Origin: Symbiodinium microadriaticum
Taxonomy: Eukaryota > Sar > Dinophyceae > Suessiales > Symbiodiniaceae
Assembly (NCBI GenBank): GCA_001939145.1
Contig: LSRX01000081.1
Coordinates: 1 to 64,000 of the forward strand
Direction: 5' to 3'
DNA length: 64,000 bases
This document shows, piece after piece, positions 6,718 to 17,900 of the stretch; position 1 is the stretch's first letter; every line of letters starts with the position of its first letter. Made by a program: the position numbers and the translations under genes. The notes under the pieces were generated by a model. It was not told the origin of the DNA. It saw only the letters and a program-made list of their open reading frames with translations, and did no database searches.

Positions 6718-8781
6718 ATGCTTCGAATCCTGTTTTATGTGCTTTGGGTCTTGCCCGTGCCGGGCAGTCCTGATGTTTCAGCAGTCACGTTGCAGCTCGA
6801 TGGCGAGCAAAGGCAGCTGACCTGGGATGCGGAGCGCGAGGATGTTGCAGTGAAAATCGGTGAGTTTCTGGAGGCACATCGTTCTGGAGAGCCTGTGAGG
6901 AACGATGTGGAGCTCCTCTTGCGACAGCTGCGAGCTCAAACGGCACGCAGAAAGGCAGACGTCAGCACACTGCCTTCCAAGAATGGCGGGTCAATCAAAA
7001 CGGTTCTCCCACCAAGGAAAGGAAGCCAGATTGCGCTTTACAACAGTCATGAGGCGAACATTGCCATCAGCATTGATGGCCGAGTTCAGTGTGTACTCGA
7101 GCTTGAGCGCTTGTTCGGAGTGCGCTATTACACCCCGTCTCTTTCCAACGCGACGGAGCGCCGGCACGCGTGGCTCGAGGCGGCGAAGACCATCAGAGAC
7201 CGATGCGAGTGCGAGGGAGGCCCCGGGAGCTGTCCTCGGCGTTTCGACTCGGGCATCTTGGTCCGTCCCAGCTCGGAAGCTGAAGCGAACATCATCGAAG
7301 AGATCTTCTCCGTAGATGAGTGGCGATACATAGATCATCAAGAAGCGCATGCCGTCATGGCTTATTATGCATCTTCCATGCGGACAGCGCTTGTGGTGGT
7401 TAGCGATGCAGCCTTTCATGTGTTTCATGTCACTTTGGGAAGTGTGAAGCGCATCGCAAGCCTGGATTATGGCTTGGGCACCATGTACATGCTTTTAGCT
7501 GGACTTCTGCCGGAAGTGACTGGTCAGCCCTTGGACGCGAGATGTCAATACACCGGGAAACCAGACAGCAGCCCTCTGTTTCCGGAGTTTCTGTCTGGAG
7601 ACTTGCATCTGCAGTGCCTCAGCTGGGCGGGAAAGCTCATGGGCTATGCCGCTGCTGGCACTGCTTTGGAAGATTTGCAGGAGGTCGCCCGGGAGGCTTT
7701 CGAAGTTTCAGGTGCCATGCCGAAATACTCCATGGAGCACATCATGAGCGTTACCTTCCCTACGACGGAATTGCCAGCACGATTCCAGGATGCCCTTCAG
7801 CAAGTCTGCGCATCAGACGAGGGCCAGCGGAACTTTGCGGCATCTGTGCAGGTTGAGTTCGAAAGGATAACCAACTTGACAGTGACCGAGCTGGTTCGTC
7901 GTGTGGGGCCCCAAAGCCTGGATGGTGTTGTGATGACAGGCGGCTGCGCACTGAACGTCCTGGCGAACCAGCGTGTCTATGACTTCCTGGAGAGAGGAGA
8001 AGGCAGTGGAGCGGGCTCAGTAGAGGTCTGGGTGCCGCCGTCGCCCAACGACGGGGGCTTGTCCATCGGAGGGCTCTGGTCCGTGGCCCCGCCCTTGGCT
8101 CGGCAGCCGCTCCAGTACCTGGGCTTTTCGCTTTGGGACTCGGAGTCTTTGGAGGGAGCGGCCCATCAGCGAAACGCGCGGCGGCTTTCGGAGTTGGGCG
8201 GCGTCGACTTCCTGGCGGAGCTCCTGGTGGGGGAAGGCGCTCTCTGGGCGGAGCGGATGGAGCGTTTTCAGAGGCCGGCTCGGCCGATCGTCGCTGTGGT
8301 CCGGGGCCGCCAGGAGTTTGGGCCAAGGGCACTGGGGCATCGATCCCTCCTGGCTGTGCCGGATGCCACGATGAAAGACCGCATGAACCGTTTGAAAGCG
8401 CGGCAGTGGTACCGCCCCGTGGCACCGATGATCGCAGAGGAGGACTTGGTCAAAGTCTTCGGCCGCCGCATTCTTTCCCCCTACATGAGCATGGCCCCAG
8501 AAGTCCTTGAAGAGACGCGAAAGAAGTTTCCAGCTTTAGCGCACTTCGACGGCACTGCACGGCATCAGTCGGTCAGTCGAGCAGACGAACCCTGGGTGCA
8601 CGCGCTGTTGCTGGCCGTGGGAAAGCGCACGGGGCTGGCGGCTCTGATCAACACCAGCTTCAACACAAAAGGTAAGCCCATCGTCAACACGGTCCGTGAG
8701 TGCCTTCGCATGTTAGATGAGCTGCCGGATCTTGACTACGTGCTGATCGAAGATTGGCTTTTCGAGAAAGCTCGGTCCTGA
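6718..8781 (+). CDS. Carbamoyltransferase, NodU/CmcH/TobZ family, intronless, with signal peptide
   Basis: The open frame begins at 6541 without an ATG; I chose the ATG at 6718 because it gives a hydrophobic leader (MLRILFYVLWVLPVPGS) ahead of the mature protein (687 aa). ATGs at 6565 and 6610 are alternatives. The N-terminal ASKHA-fold half shows YNSHEANIAISIDG, an HQEAHA motif matching the family's HxxAHA, a GKLMGYAAAG loop and VVMTGGCALNVLANQ. The C-terminal half shows the hallmark EFGPRALGHRSLLA, then WYRPVAPMI, HFDGTARHQSVSR and INTSFNTKGKPIV. Known members transfer carbamoyl from carbamoyl phosphate to hydroxyls of sugars or antibiotics using ATP. The substrate here is unknown. The family is mostly bacterial, so ancient horizontal transfer is plausible. 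No intron interrupts the frame. Confidence 0.9.
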   Translation: MLRILFYVLWVLPVPGSPDVSAVTLQLDGEQRQLTWDAEREDVAVKIGEFLEAHRSGEPVRNDVELLLRQLRAQTARRKADVSTLPSKNGGSIKTVLPPRKGSQIALYNSHEANIAISIDGRVQCVLELERLFGVRYYTPSLSNATERRHAWLEAAKTIRDRCECEGGPGSCPRRFDSGILVRPSSEAEANIIEEIFSVDEWRYIDHQEAHAVMAYYASSMRTALVVVSDAAFHVFHVTLGSVKRIASLDYGLGTMYMLLAGLLPEVTGQPLDARCQYTGKPDSSPLFPEFLSGDLHLQCLSWAGKLMGYAAAGTALEDLQEVAREAFEVSGAMPKYSMEHIMSVTFPTTELPARFQDALQQVCASDEGQRNFAASVQVEFERITNLTVTELVRRVGPQSLDGVVMTGGCALNVLANQRVYDFLERGEGSGAGSVEVWVPPSPNDGGLSIGGLWSVAPPLARQPLQYLGFSLWDSESLEGAAHQRNARRLSELGGVDFLAELLVGEGALWAERMERFQRPARPIVAVVRGRQEFGPRALGHRSLLAVPDATMKDRMNRLKARQWYRPVAPMIAEEDLVKVFGRRILSPYMSMAPEVLEETRKKFPALAHFDGTARHQSVSRADEPWVHALLLAVGKRTGLAALINTSFNTKGKPIVNTVRECLRMLDELPDLDYVLIEDWLFEKARS

Positions 8782-11535
8782 TGCAGAAGACAGCGCTGTC
8801 GTCTGCACCGACGTAGCAGCCCAAAAAGACAAGTGTATTGCAAGACTGTGGCTCCGTTACGACAGGGTGTTTAAAGCATAGTAAATCCACCAGGTGTCGG
8901 GGCTTTCATTCATGGTGAGTGTTACTTATCCCGCTGAACCTTGCAGCCCTTTCCCCGAATTCCCAGCTCATTACGAGGTTGAGTCGCATCATTGCGAGGT
9001 TGGGCCCATGTCTCGCACCCACACCCGCGCTCAAACTCAGCCAACATGAACCGTTTTACCCACCCCGACCGAAGAATGCGGCGAGATTGCAACTTCACAG
9101 CCGTTTCTTCCGAGTGGATGGTAGGCCCGCTGGAAGCTTGGCAGATCCCAGGCCCCGAACTCAGAGCTTCGCCCACACATCGCAGCTTCAGGCCCTGACT
9201 TTGTGTGCTTGTGTGAGGCCGCAGAGTGAGTGGGACCTGCCACTAGAGACGGCGAAAAAGGAAGACGAGTGGCTTCTTTCCCATGTTTTGCTTCTGCTGT
9301 CTGGCAGCCCCCTCGTCGAAAAGCAAAGCGGACCAACGAGCACCATCAATCAGTTCATGCTCTGACCCGAAGGGCCCCGCAAGAAACCGTTCAACAACGT
9401 AAATTCCAGCGCCAGATCGCCGCCGGGGTGTTTATCTCCCGGTGCCTTCGGAAACAGAGATGAAGCCGTGGCAAGGGGTCTTGCGACGCAATCAGTCTTC
9501 CAATTATGATTTGCAGAAGTTTTCCACGGAAAGTCGAACAATAAAGTTGGTATCCGAGACATGCATCGCTTATATATTGCGTACATGTGACGAAAATACT
9601 TACCAGGCAAAACTTCTCGCAGTTTGGGACCATTCTCGTTCAAATTTCGTTTTGGACAACACTTAGGAGGTCGAGGTCTTTTTGCATCCACTTCTGGATT
9701 CTCCTCTCAATCCACTTCACTTGTTCCGAAAGACACGTCTGCCATAGACTGCCATAGACCGTCATAGCAGTTCCCATGAATTCAAGTCTCGATCGTCTGG
9801 AATCGGCAGCCAACGACCAGCCCTCAGGAAGTCTGCATGTCGTGAAATCAGGCCGAACTGCGTTGACGAGATCATCGGCGATTTCTGTAGGCTCACATGT
9901 CACTGCTGAAACAAGAACGCGCTTAAGATGCGTGAATGAACCAAAACTGCTTCGGGATTCGCTCGCAAGCCCAGACGATCGCTAGCGGACGGAAAAGGGC
10001 AAGAAGAAACACATGACCAAGGGGTGCCATTGTTTGGAAGTGTCCGAACCCAACTTCCCAGATTGTGCAAGACCGGCATCGCACCACTTCCCACATCCGC
10101 TCTCCCGCCTGGCGCCCTCTCCCAACCGGCCGCCGGCCCTGAGTCGATCAGCACTCTGCACTGCACCCGCGACGCGGACAGCGTCGGCGAAACTGCCCCC
10201 TTTGTTGCTGTTCCCGACTCGCACTTCTGCGTTCTGCCACCGGAGCTGCCTTGCTCCTGGTCACGGCTCGAGCACGCGCAACTACACACAGCTTCGACGG
10301 AGAAAGTGTTTTCACCCGGTCATTTGAGCCAAGGCACTGCCAAGGCAAGTCTGGAAGAGGCATATTTGATGCAATCATTTTTGAGTGATTTGGTCGGGAC
10401 ATGTGAGGCACGTTACATGAGCAAGTGCTTAAGCCTTAAGCTGCCCACACAATGCCCCCATGCCGAGCATGGCATCACTGGAAAATCAAATCAATGTATA
10501 CAAATGGGTGGGTGTGTTGTCTGTCGGGACTGCAGTGTATGCAAGCACCGAAAACTGTACAGGAGTGCCGAGGCAAGCTGTTGGTGTTCACGTTGGTTAC
10601 TGCTCACGACCTGGTTTCGCAGAGCGAGTCAGCAGCCTAGAAAATTTACTAGGTTGTACATCCGCTGAAAATCAAAAATTCAGCGGTGAGCTTATGCGGA
10701 AAACCGAGCGACACATCACTTGCTCCAAGCCGTGCTCAACCATGCTGGGAAAGTCACTGTTTCTCCAATGCTTTCGTCATGACATCAGCGATCTTGTCGT
10801 CGATGCTGGTTTTCTTGATTCTTACATGTTCATGAGGGACACAGCTTGTGTTCGTTTCCTGCACCTCAGCACACCATTCGTGTCAGCGATTGCTGCAGTT
10901 ATCCCAACAACACTCGAAACGCTCACCTGTCTCAGCTATGGTAGTCACTTCGGCAGCTAGTGCCGACAATGCATCGCCAAACAAACGTCCGCAAATGCCG
11001 TGCGACCCAACAAGTTTCAAAACAGCTCCTGAAGTTCGCTTGGCAAATCGACACGCCTGTAGCGTGCACGGTGTCTCGCTGCAGTGCTAGCAGCTAGCAG
11101 CCCCCGAGTGGCTGCAGCCGTAACCGGGGACTTTTGCTTCTAGCGGCTGGTCGGACCAGCTGGCGTGCATTGGTGTCTTGGTGTCGATCGCCTATGTCCG
11201 GATCTCTCGCCCAACCCGAGTCGACCCACAGCAGTCGTCTCAGAGTGCGCTGCTGCACAAAGTGCGGAGGATCGAGTCGCTTCTAGATATCCCCTCAAAC
11301 GCTGCAATGCTTCATTTTATTTTTCGCCTATGTTGCGGTGCATCGACCCAACCATCGTAGCAAACGATCTCTCCGGACGACTGTTCCTGGCTGTCCACGT
11401 GCGTCCACACAGACGAGTTTCGCTCCCTGCAGCTTTTTGGGCCAGTAGTGCGCATGTTGCACAGGGAGATAGACGCTCCGGTTTTGCATGAAAAAGGTGC
11501 GTCGGAAAACAAAAATTCGCTCATACTTGAATGGC
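8782..11535. other. Noncoding stretch after the carbamoyltransferase gene
   Basis: Only short ORFs without protein-like composition. Bases about 10320-10408 are a dispersed repeat also found at about 18118-18205 (listed separately). I see no RNA gene. Confidence 0.5.
10320..10408 (+). repeat. Dispersed repeat, copy 1
   Basis: Begins ATTTGAGCCAAGGCACTGCC and ends near GGGACATGTGA. It aligns base for base, with scattered substitutions, to about 18118-18205. It contains TTGAGCCAA, but this is too short to call a spliced-leader relict. Confidence 0.6.
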
Positions 11536-11710
11536 AATTGGCTTGGCCGCATGGGTAGTGTGGCGGTCCAGCTTCCCGCAGTTGTGGCACAGCGTGCACT
11601 TGCCGCCTCCCTGCTAGACCCCCCGCTCGCAGGCGAATGCAATGTCGCTGGGGTAGAGCCCGAATTGCACGAGGTTTTTGAAGACGTGCGCTCACAGCGC
11701 CCTGCGCCCT
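11530..11710 (+). pseudogene. Retroelement C-terminal fragment (copy D)
   Basis: In the frame of 11488-11775 the peptide VVAQRALAASLLDPPLAGE followed by PELHEVFEDVR matches the tail conserved in two other fragments here (16150-16500 on the minus strand and 17736-17870 on the plus strand): WSGxxAVxAQRxxAxxxLELP then xxLHEVLA. Flanking sequence is not conserved. A decayed piece of a dinoflagellate retroelement. Confidence 0.6.
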
Positions 11711-13223
11711 CCAGCCGACAAGGGCCCTGTTTACCTTGCGGACGTACACAAGAACCAGCAAAGAAACGTTTCTAGCTTGACATCATCGATGGAACGACAC
11801 ATGCTCGCAATGTGTCCAGGATATCTGTCTGAAACATCGCCAGCTCAGTGTCACGAGCCTGCAGTTGATCTTCACGTAACAACCATCAGCATGATCTTCC
11901 AACAACTCTTTGGACGTGAGAGCTCGCATATACATGGACGTGTAAAGCAAGTGCACAGGACTAGCGCATCTGCTGTTCGGATCATGTTGGCAGAAGTGCC
12001 AGTATGCGAGCTCTGAGTCGGTGCTCGGGTTGATCGAAGTCGTAGAGCTTGATCCGCAAAACGAAGCATGCCTGCATGTTCTCCACATCGGGGCCATGCT
12101 TGGCCACTGCATTTTCTCAATCATCAAACCCGCACCTTTGCAGACTGCAGCATCTCTGCCTACGTGGTTCGGTGGTCCGCCCTGCTCGCATTTGGCGCTG
12201 CCCGCGCCTTCGCGACCAGCCTCCTCTCCCTTCCGCTTTCCGGTGCAGCGAATAACATCCACCTCCCTTCCTGTTGCCAGCCCCTGGATTTGGGCGACCA
12301 ACATACGACCGTGTGAACAGCCAACAGTGCTTTGAACAAGAACGTTACCTAGGGGGGGATAGCCGCGTTGTCGCCCTGAACCCGGGCTTTGCCGTTTTGT
12401 TTCGACAGCGTGACTGAAGTCCAGGACGTAATAGGACTGCAAGCGGCCATAACCCGACACTAGCCGAAGCCGCCCGCGCGAAGCAAACGTATGATGCTCT
12501 TCACAGAACAAACGCACGCAGAGCCGAGTGGACGCTGCTTCCTCGAATCGTATAGGAGCGGTGCTCAATTTTCGGATGATGCCCAGACTGATTGCTGAGT
12601 GGGCTGTCCATCGCGAATTTTCACAATCTTGTAAGATCAGGTTCCGAAGTGTACGGTGGAGACACTCCGGACTGCGGCAAGCTCGCCCTGGAATTCACTA
12701 CCATTCTTCTCTCCGGATTAGTGATTCTCGAACATATCGCCCAAAGCCGCAAAGGCTGCGGAAGCCTGCTGTTGCCGGGCAACGAGTAGCATCACAGTGA
12801 ATGCGTTCCCTGTGTAGCGTGTCATCTTCCTAGCAGCGTGTTTCCAGCTTGACGCTATGGCGCAGCAAAGTTTTGCATGTTTTTATCGCACACCTCTTCG
12901 GGACTTCAATGTCGGCGGTTGGGTCCTCCCGCCCTATAGGTGGGCAGTTCCAGGAGCGAGCAAGTACGTGGGCCAGGGTAGGCCCGGTGATTCGCTGGGA
13001 TTTGCTGCTTGCCGCTGTGGCAACAGTGACGTTAGCTGCCCGCAACATCCAAACCATTAGTAGCATAGATCAAGGCGCTTTACCTCCGCGCCCCAGGTGC
13101 TGGCCGCATGTCCTCGGTGCTAGCTGCCACGCAAGCAGCGGCTTACCTGCGCAACGAAAGCGCGCAGGTCGCCAGATTCCAGGCCAGCCGACTTGCGCCC
13201 CCGTGGCGACGAGCCCTGACTGC
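11711..13223. other. Noncoding stretch before the assembly gap
   Basis: No protein-like ORF recognised. The long frames that run into the gap are artefacts of unknown bases having no stop codons. Confidence 0.5.
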
Positions 13224-14158
13224 NNNNNNNNNNNNNNNNNNNNNNNNNNNNNNNNNNNNNNNNNNNNNNNNNNNNNNNNNNNNNNNNNNNNNNNNNNNNN
13301 NNNNNNNNNNNNNNNNNNNNNNNNNNNNNNNNNNNNNNNNNNNNNNNNNNNNNNNNNNNNNNNNNNNNNNNNNNNNNNNNNNNNNNNNNNNNNNNNNNNN
13401 NNNNNNNNNNNNNNNNNNNNNNNNNNNNNNNNNNNNNNNNNNNNNNNNNNNNNNNNNNNNNNNNNNNNNNNNNNNNNNNNNNNNNNNNNNNNNNNNNNNN
13501 NNNNNNNNNNNNNNNNNNNNNNNNNNNNNNNNNNNNNNNNNNNNNNNNNNNNNNNNNNNNNNNNNNNNNNNNNNNNNNNNNNNNNNNNNNNNNNNNNNNN
13601 NNNNNNNNNNNNNNNNNNNNNNNNNNNNNNNNNNNNNNNNNNNNNNNNNNNNNNNNNNNNNNNNNNNNNNNNNNNNNNNNNNNNNNNNNNNNNNNNNNNN
13701 NNNNNNNNNNNNNNNNNNNNNNNNNNNNNNNNNNNNNNNNNNNNNNNNNNNNNNNNNNNNNNNNNNNNNNNNNNNNNNNNNNNNNNNNNNNNNNNNNNNN
13801 NNNNNNNNNNNNNNNNNNNNNNNNNNNNNNNNNNNNNNNNNNNNNNNNNNNNNNNNNNNNNNNNNNNNNNNNNNNNNNNNNNNNNNNNNNNNNNNNNNNN
13901 NNNNNNNNNNNNNNNNNNNNNNNNNNNNNNNNNNNNNNNNNNNNNNNNNNNNNNNNNNNNNNNNNNNNNNNNNNNNNNNNNNNNNNNNNNNNNNNNNNNN
14001 NNNNNNNNNNNNNNNNNNNNNNNNNNNNNNNNNNNNNNNNNNNNNNNNNNNNNNNNNNNNNNNNNNNNNNNNNNNNNNNNNNNNNNNNNNNNNNNNNNNN
14101 NNNNNNNNNNNNNNNNNNNNNNNNNNNNNNNNNNNNNNNNNNNNNNNNNNNNNNNNNN
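13224..14158. other. Assembly gap (935 unknown bases)
   Basis: A run of n. The retroelement ORF that follows is open into the gap, so the missing sequence probably holds its RT domain. Confidence 1.
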
Positions 14159-15097
14159 TGGGCGGAAGGCAGGATGCTCACTGAAAGAGAGCTTTTGAAC
14201 CAGTTGCCCCGCCTCCCCGACTTACAATGTGCGTGGCTCCTCCTCGCTATGTGTGCCTCGCCGCGGGCCAACCACGCGCTCCGCACGGTGCCGCCGCTCG
14301 ACATAGCCGGCTACGCCCAAGCCCACGACGACGCCGTATGGGAGACCTTGCAGGCCTGCCTCGGCGGCGTCGCATCTGGCGAGGCGGACGGCGCACGGAA
14401 ACTGGCGACTCTCCCGGCGTCGCTTGGCGGCCTTGGCCTAGCCAGCGCGGTCCGTACCGCGCCCGCAGCGTACTGGGCGGCATGGGCTGACGCACTCCCT
14501 GTGCTTGGCGAGCGCGCCCCGGCTTTGGCCGAGGCATGCGTCCGCCAACTGGAGGGAAGGGACGCAGAAACGACTTGCCTCCGTAGTGCAGCGGTGGCAC
14601 GCAACCTCCTTCAAGCTGAAGGCTGGCAGGAGTGCCCGTCCTGGCGAGCAATCGCGGATGGTGCCCGCCCACCAGTGGCGACTGACAGGAGCCTCGGCGA
14701 CTGGCCGCATGGCTGGCAGCACAGTGCGTCGCGCACTCGCAACTTACACTTCCGCGAGCGCACGTTGCTACCAGACATGTCGCCCAGCGCCTGCGCGCTC
14801 TTGCGCTCTCAAGCTGGGCCGCACGCGGGTGCCTGGTTAACCGCCATCCCGGCCGACCCAGCCACCACGCTGTCCCCGCAAGCCATGCAGCTTGCGTTGC
14901 GCCGCCGTCTGCGCCTCCCACTCCCCCTCCGTTTAAATCGGTGCGGCCCCTCTCCCGGATGCGGCGGGCTCGTCGACGTCTTCGGCGACCATGCCTTGGC
15001 CTGCCCTCGCACTGGGCTCTTGGCTCGGCGAGCCAAGATCGTCGAACGGGCGTGGGTGAGAGTTTTTTTGTTTAACGCCGTTTTGCGGCAGCAGTGA
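14159..15097 (+). pseudogene. Retroelement post-RT region, 5' lost in the gap, 3' truncated
   Basis: The frame is open from the gap (WAEGR then M at 14174) to a TGA at 15095-15097. It is Ala/Leu/Arg-rich with blocks such as LATLPASLGGLGLASA, PAAYWAAWADALPVL, SRTRNLHFRERTLLP, RSQAGPHAGAWLTAIP and FGDHALACPRTGLLARRAK, typical of the region after the RT in a retroelement family abundant in Symbiodiniaceae. The similarity breaks off after ERAWVR near 15060 and runs into unrelated bases, so the copy is truncated and probably dead. GC content is well above the surroundings. Confidence 0.7.
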
Positions 15098-16145
15098 AGA
15101 GTCTGTCGTCGGCCTACTAGCGGCAGGCAGCTTACCACAGGGAGGGCGGGACGGCGCGGACTAGGCAGGACCCGCGGCTGCGGGAGCATAGCTTGCATCA
15201 GTCCCAGCGCTGCAGATGTCCAGCTAATCGAGTCCTGTAAACATCTTGATGAGAATTCTTGGAATGTTGTTTTTTTTTCAACGGACCTTTTTCCGTAGAA
15301 ATCCTGCACGCGGTCCCAGTGCACAAACTACGGCGGCCGACGAAGTCCAGGGCGATTCAGCCGCACGGAGGCAGGCGGCTGGGGAGAGAGGGAGGAAGTG
15401 CCTCGTGCGCAGCCCCGAGAAGGTCACTCAAGTCCAAGGGGTCCCCATCAACGTTGGCAGTGTGCGCCGTCGCCAGACCAGCATCCTACCACATCGTAGC
15501 GCTGCCAGCATTTGGAATAATTGCCTGTTTGGCCCAGATGTGATCTTCCAAACCAACTCGAGAACGAACAATGAGTAAGCCAACCTGGGATCCTCGGAGA
15601 AAGCGCAACTCTTTCTTGTTTGGTGAAGTTGCGTTGCATCCTCTCCGCTCACTCCACAGCAACGGATATTCTGCGCCCATACGTTAGGCGTTGTTTTGAA
15701 CCAATGCCGCAAACCTGTAAGTAGCAATTTGTTACATCCGTCCTCATCGGCTTTCCAGAGTAATGGCAATCTTCATCCAAGAAGCTCGCCCGTGTACAGG
15801 CGTTTCCATTCCTCGATAAATTTCGGGACAGCGGGTGGTCTGGTTTCCGCTCCGCACCCAAGATCTTGCCTTCTGAGGGTTGCAAACGATGCGGAGTCCG
15901 CTCATCGTTTACAGTCGCAGCTTCTCCAGTTCCCTTGCAAGCGCCGTTTTGGAGTCGTTCGCGCGGAGCCTCAGTCCCACCAGCTTTCCTGCTGTTGTCC
16001 GCGAGGTCCACATCTTTTTGGATGTCCTCCTCTTTTTGACGCATCGTGAGGGTGAGAAGCCGTGATCTTAAGGAGGTTGTTCACCGCTCTCTTGGCTTCC
16101 TCGTGCGGCAGATTGTCTCGACTTGACGGAAGGGCGAGGACCTCA
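15098..16145. other. Noncoding stretch between retroelement fragments
   Basis: No gene recognised. Short ORFs on both strands lack protein-like composition. Confidence 0.5.
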
Positions 16146-16149
16146 TGCA

Positions 16150-16500
16150 AATCGGGCATGGGTCCTTCGCCCAACTCGGCTGCGGGGGGCAGCTCGAGGA
16201 GTGTGGCGGCGTAGGTGCGCTGGGCCGCAACGGCGAGCAGTCCAGACCAGCGGGCGACCCAGGACGTGATGGCGGCCGGTCGCAGGTGGGCCGGAACGGA
16301 GTCTGCGCGATGGCGGGCGAGGAGGCGCAGGAGCTGCACTGCTTCGGTGCCGAACCTGCCGCCGGTCTCGATGCCGACAACAACTAACCGACAGCGACGG
16401 GCGCGGCCAAGTTCAGGGTATGTCTGGCACCGCTTGCGCCGCGCTGCGGCAGCGACAGCGCAGCCCGGCTGGACGTCGGCGCGCGGGTGGGCTTCGCCGC
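16150..16500 (-). pseudogene. Retroelement C-terminal fragment (copy B, minus strand)
   Basis: On the minus strand the translation shows RKRCQTYPELGRARRCRLVV, GIETGGRFGTEAVQLLRLLA, then VARWSGLLAVAAQRTYAATL and LHEVLALPS. This is the tail of the same element family as 14159-15097 and 17340-17900. It is embedded in a longer frame (15971-16702) whose ends are not homologous, so only the core is element-derived. Its opposite orientation shows an independent insertion or an inversion. Confidence 0.65.
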
Positions 16501-17088
16501 GACACGTACGGTTGATCTTCGGGCAATATCGTGTCATGAGGCCAGAAGGGTTCTGGCAACAGTGCGGAATGACAATCGTGCTGACATGGAAAACGAAAAA
16601 ACCCATGAAAACCATCGTGCAAGCGGCCAGAAACTGACCAGAGCCTATTGCAATTGAAAACAGCCAGGCGAGACATGCTGGGCGCATCGGATTCGCCTCC
16701 ATTCACCGAGCGCCCAGACCGTTGCCCCGATAACTTTGACGGGGGATACGACGCCTCCTGGGGCGTGACTGGGCGGTGGGCACACCAACGGACCTGGGAG
16801 CACGGCAATTTTGAGAAACATCAGAAAGCCCAGCGGATGTGAAAGAAGCTGGATGGCTGGTGCTGCTGTTGTAACTCCGTGGACACTGTCTAGGCGGTGG
16901 TAGTGGTGGTGGGGGGCGAGGCAGTATAATTTACATGACACTGGCAATTGGCATCATGACAGCAAGCCCAACAATGTCGATTTCTATAATTTCTATATAT
17001 TTCTACAATGCCTGGGAGCAGGGTTGCCGCAGCTTCGACACAAGCCACGCTCGGCAGTACGCAGATATCTCGCTCGTCTTGTCGAGTG

Positions 17089-17089
17089 N
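17089..17089. other. Single unknown base
   Basis: An n in otherwise continuous sequence. Confidence 1.
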
Positions 17090-17242
17090 CAGCGGGGCCG
17101 AGCCGACTGCCGCTCCGGCCGTAGCAGCCCGTAGGCTTTAGGACTTAGGCAGCCTGTGGGAAGGCCACGGACGCCAACGGCAGCAGGAAAAAGGTGCGGA
17201 GGAAAAAATTAAAGGTGTACCATTCCCGCGTCTCACTTTAGG

Positions 17243-17291
17243 ATCCTCCTCCTCCTCTTCCTCCTCCTCCTCCTCCTCCTCCTCCTCCTCT
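17243..17291 (+). repeat. (CTC)n microsatellite
   Basis: An almost uninterrupted CCT/CTC run. It encodes poly-Glu on the minus strand, which is a repeat artefact. Confidence 0.9.
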
Positions 17292-17339
17292 GTGGCCTTC
17301 GCCTCCCCCTGCCGCCTGGCCCGCGTACCTACTCTTGCC

Positions 17340-17900
17340 GAGGCGCACTCGATGGGTACGGCGACCACCGCGCCGCTTGTGCCACGTCCGGCATACTCGC
17401 CTCCCGAGCCGTTCCGATCCAGCGGGCCATCGCGCGGGTTTGCCAAGAGAACGTTGCTTTGGCGGCTATGAACCGGCGCGTCGAGGTCGTATGCAATGGC
17501 CTCCCGCCCTGGCATGGTGCCAAGCTTGCCGTTGACGCTACGCTGGTTAGCCTTGTTTTTCGGGATGGCAGACCACACCCGGCACAGAAACCCAGCCAGG
17601 CCTTTCTGTATGCACAGCTGCCAGGCGCAAGCGCAGGCAAACTTATCCCGAGCTCGAGGAGGTGCCGCCTGGTCGTGTTTGGGCTTGAGGTTGGCTGCCG
17701 CCGGGATGCCGAAACGCCGCCTGGGCTGGGTTCTCCGGTGGAGTGGCCCTGTCGCTGTTGTTGCGCAAAGGGCGCTTGCAACCACGTTCCTTGAGCTGCC
17801 GCTGCACACTGAGCCCTGTGCTGCCGGACCAGCCCCGGCTCTGCACGAACTCCTCGCAGATGCCCGTTGGACCAGCCGGGCCTCAGCCGAGCCGCGTCCC
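17340..17900 (+). pseudogene. Frameshifted retroelement fragment (copy C)
   Basis: One frame (17459-17794) gives NRRVEVVCNGLPPWHGAKLA then VDATLVSLVFRDGRPHP and RRCRLVVFGLEVG. The reading then shifts to the frame of 17496-17930, giving RWSGPVAVVAQRALATTFLE and PALHELLADARW. Together these cover the middle and tail of the element whose earlier part is seen at 14159-15097. At least one frameshift shows it is a relic. Confidence 0.65.

Noticed and set aside
7760-8425. Minus-strand 221-aa ORF inside the carbamoyltransferase gene
   Set aside because: Pro/Arg/Ser-rich shadow of the well-supported plus-strand coding frame.
10323-10335. Possible relict of the dinoflagellate spliced leader (TTGAGCCAA)
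   Set aside because: Only nine bases match the leader's complement and the flanks do not extend the match; the word belongs to a dispersed repeat.
12849-14304. Long ORFs spanning the assembly gap on both strands
   Set aside because: Most of their length is unknown bases, which cannot contain stops; the flanking residues have no protein-like features.
15971-16702. Minus-strand 243-aa ORF taken as a whole gene
   Set aside because: Only the middle matches the retroelement tail; both ends are unrelated, so I call only the fragment.
17138-17809. Minus-strand 223-aa ORF with a poly-Glu run
   Set aside because: Driven by the CTC microsatellite and antisense to retroelement fragment C.
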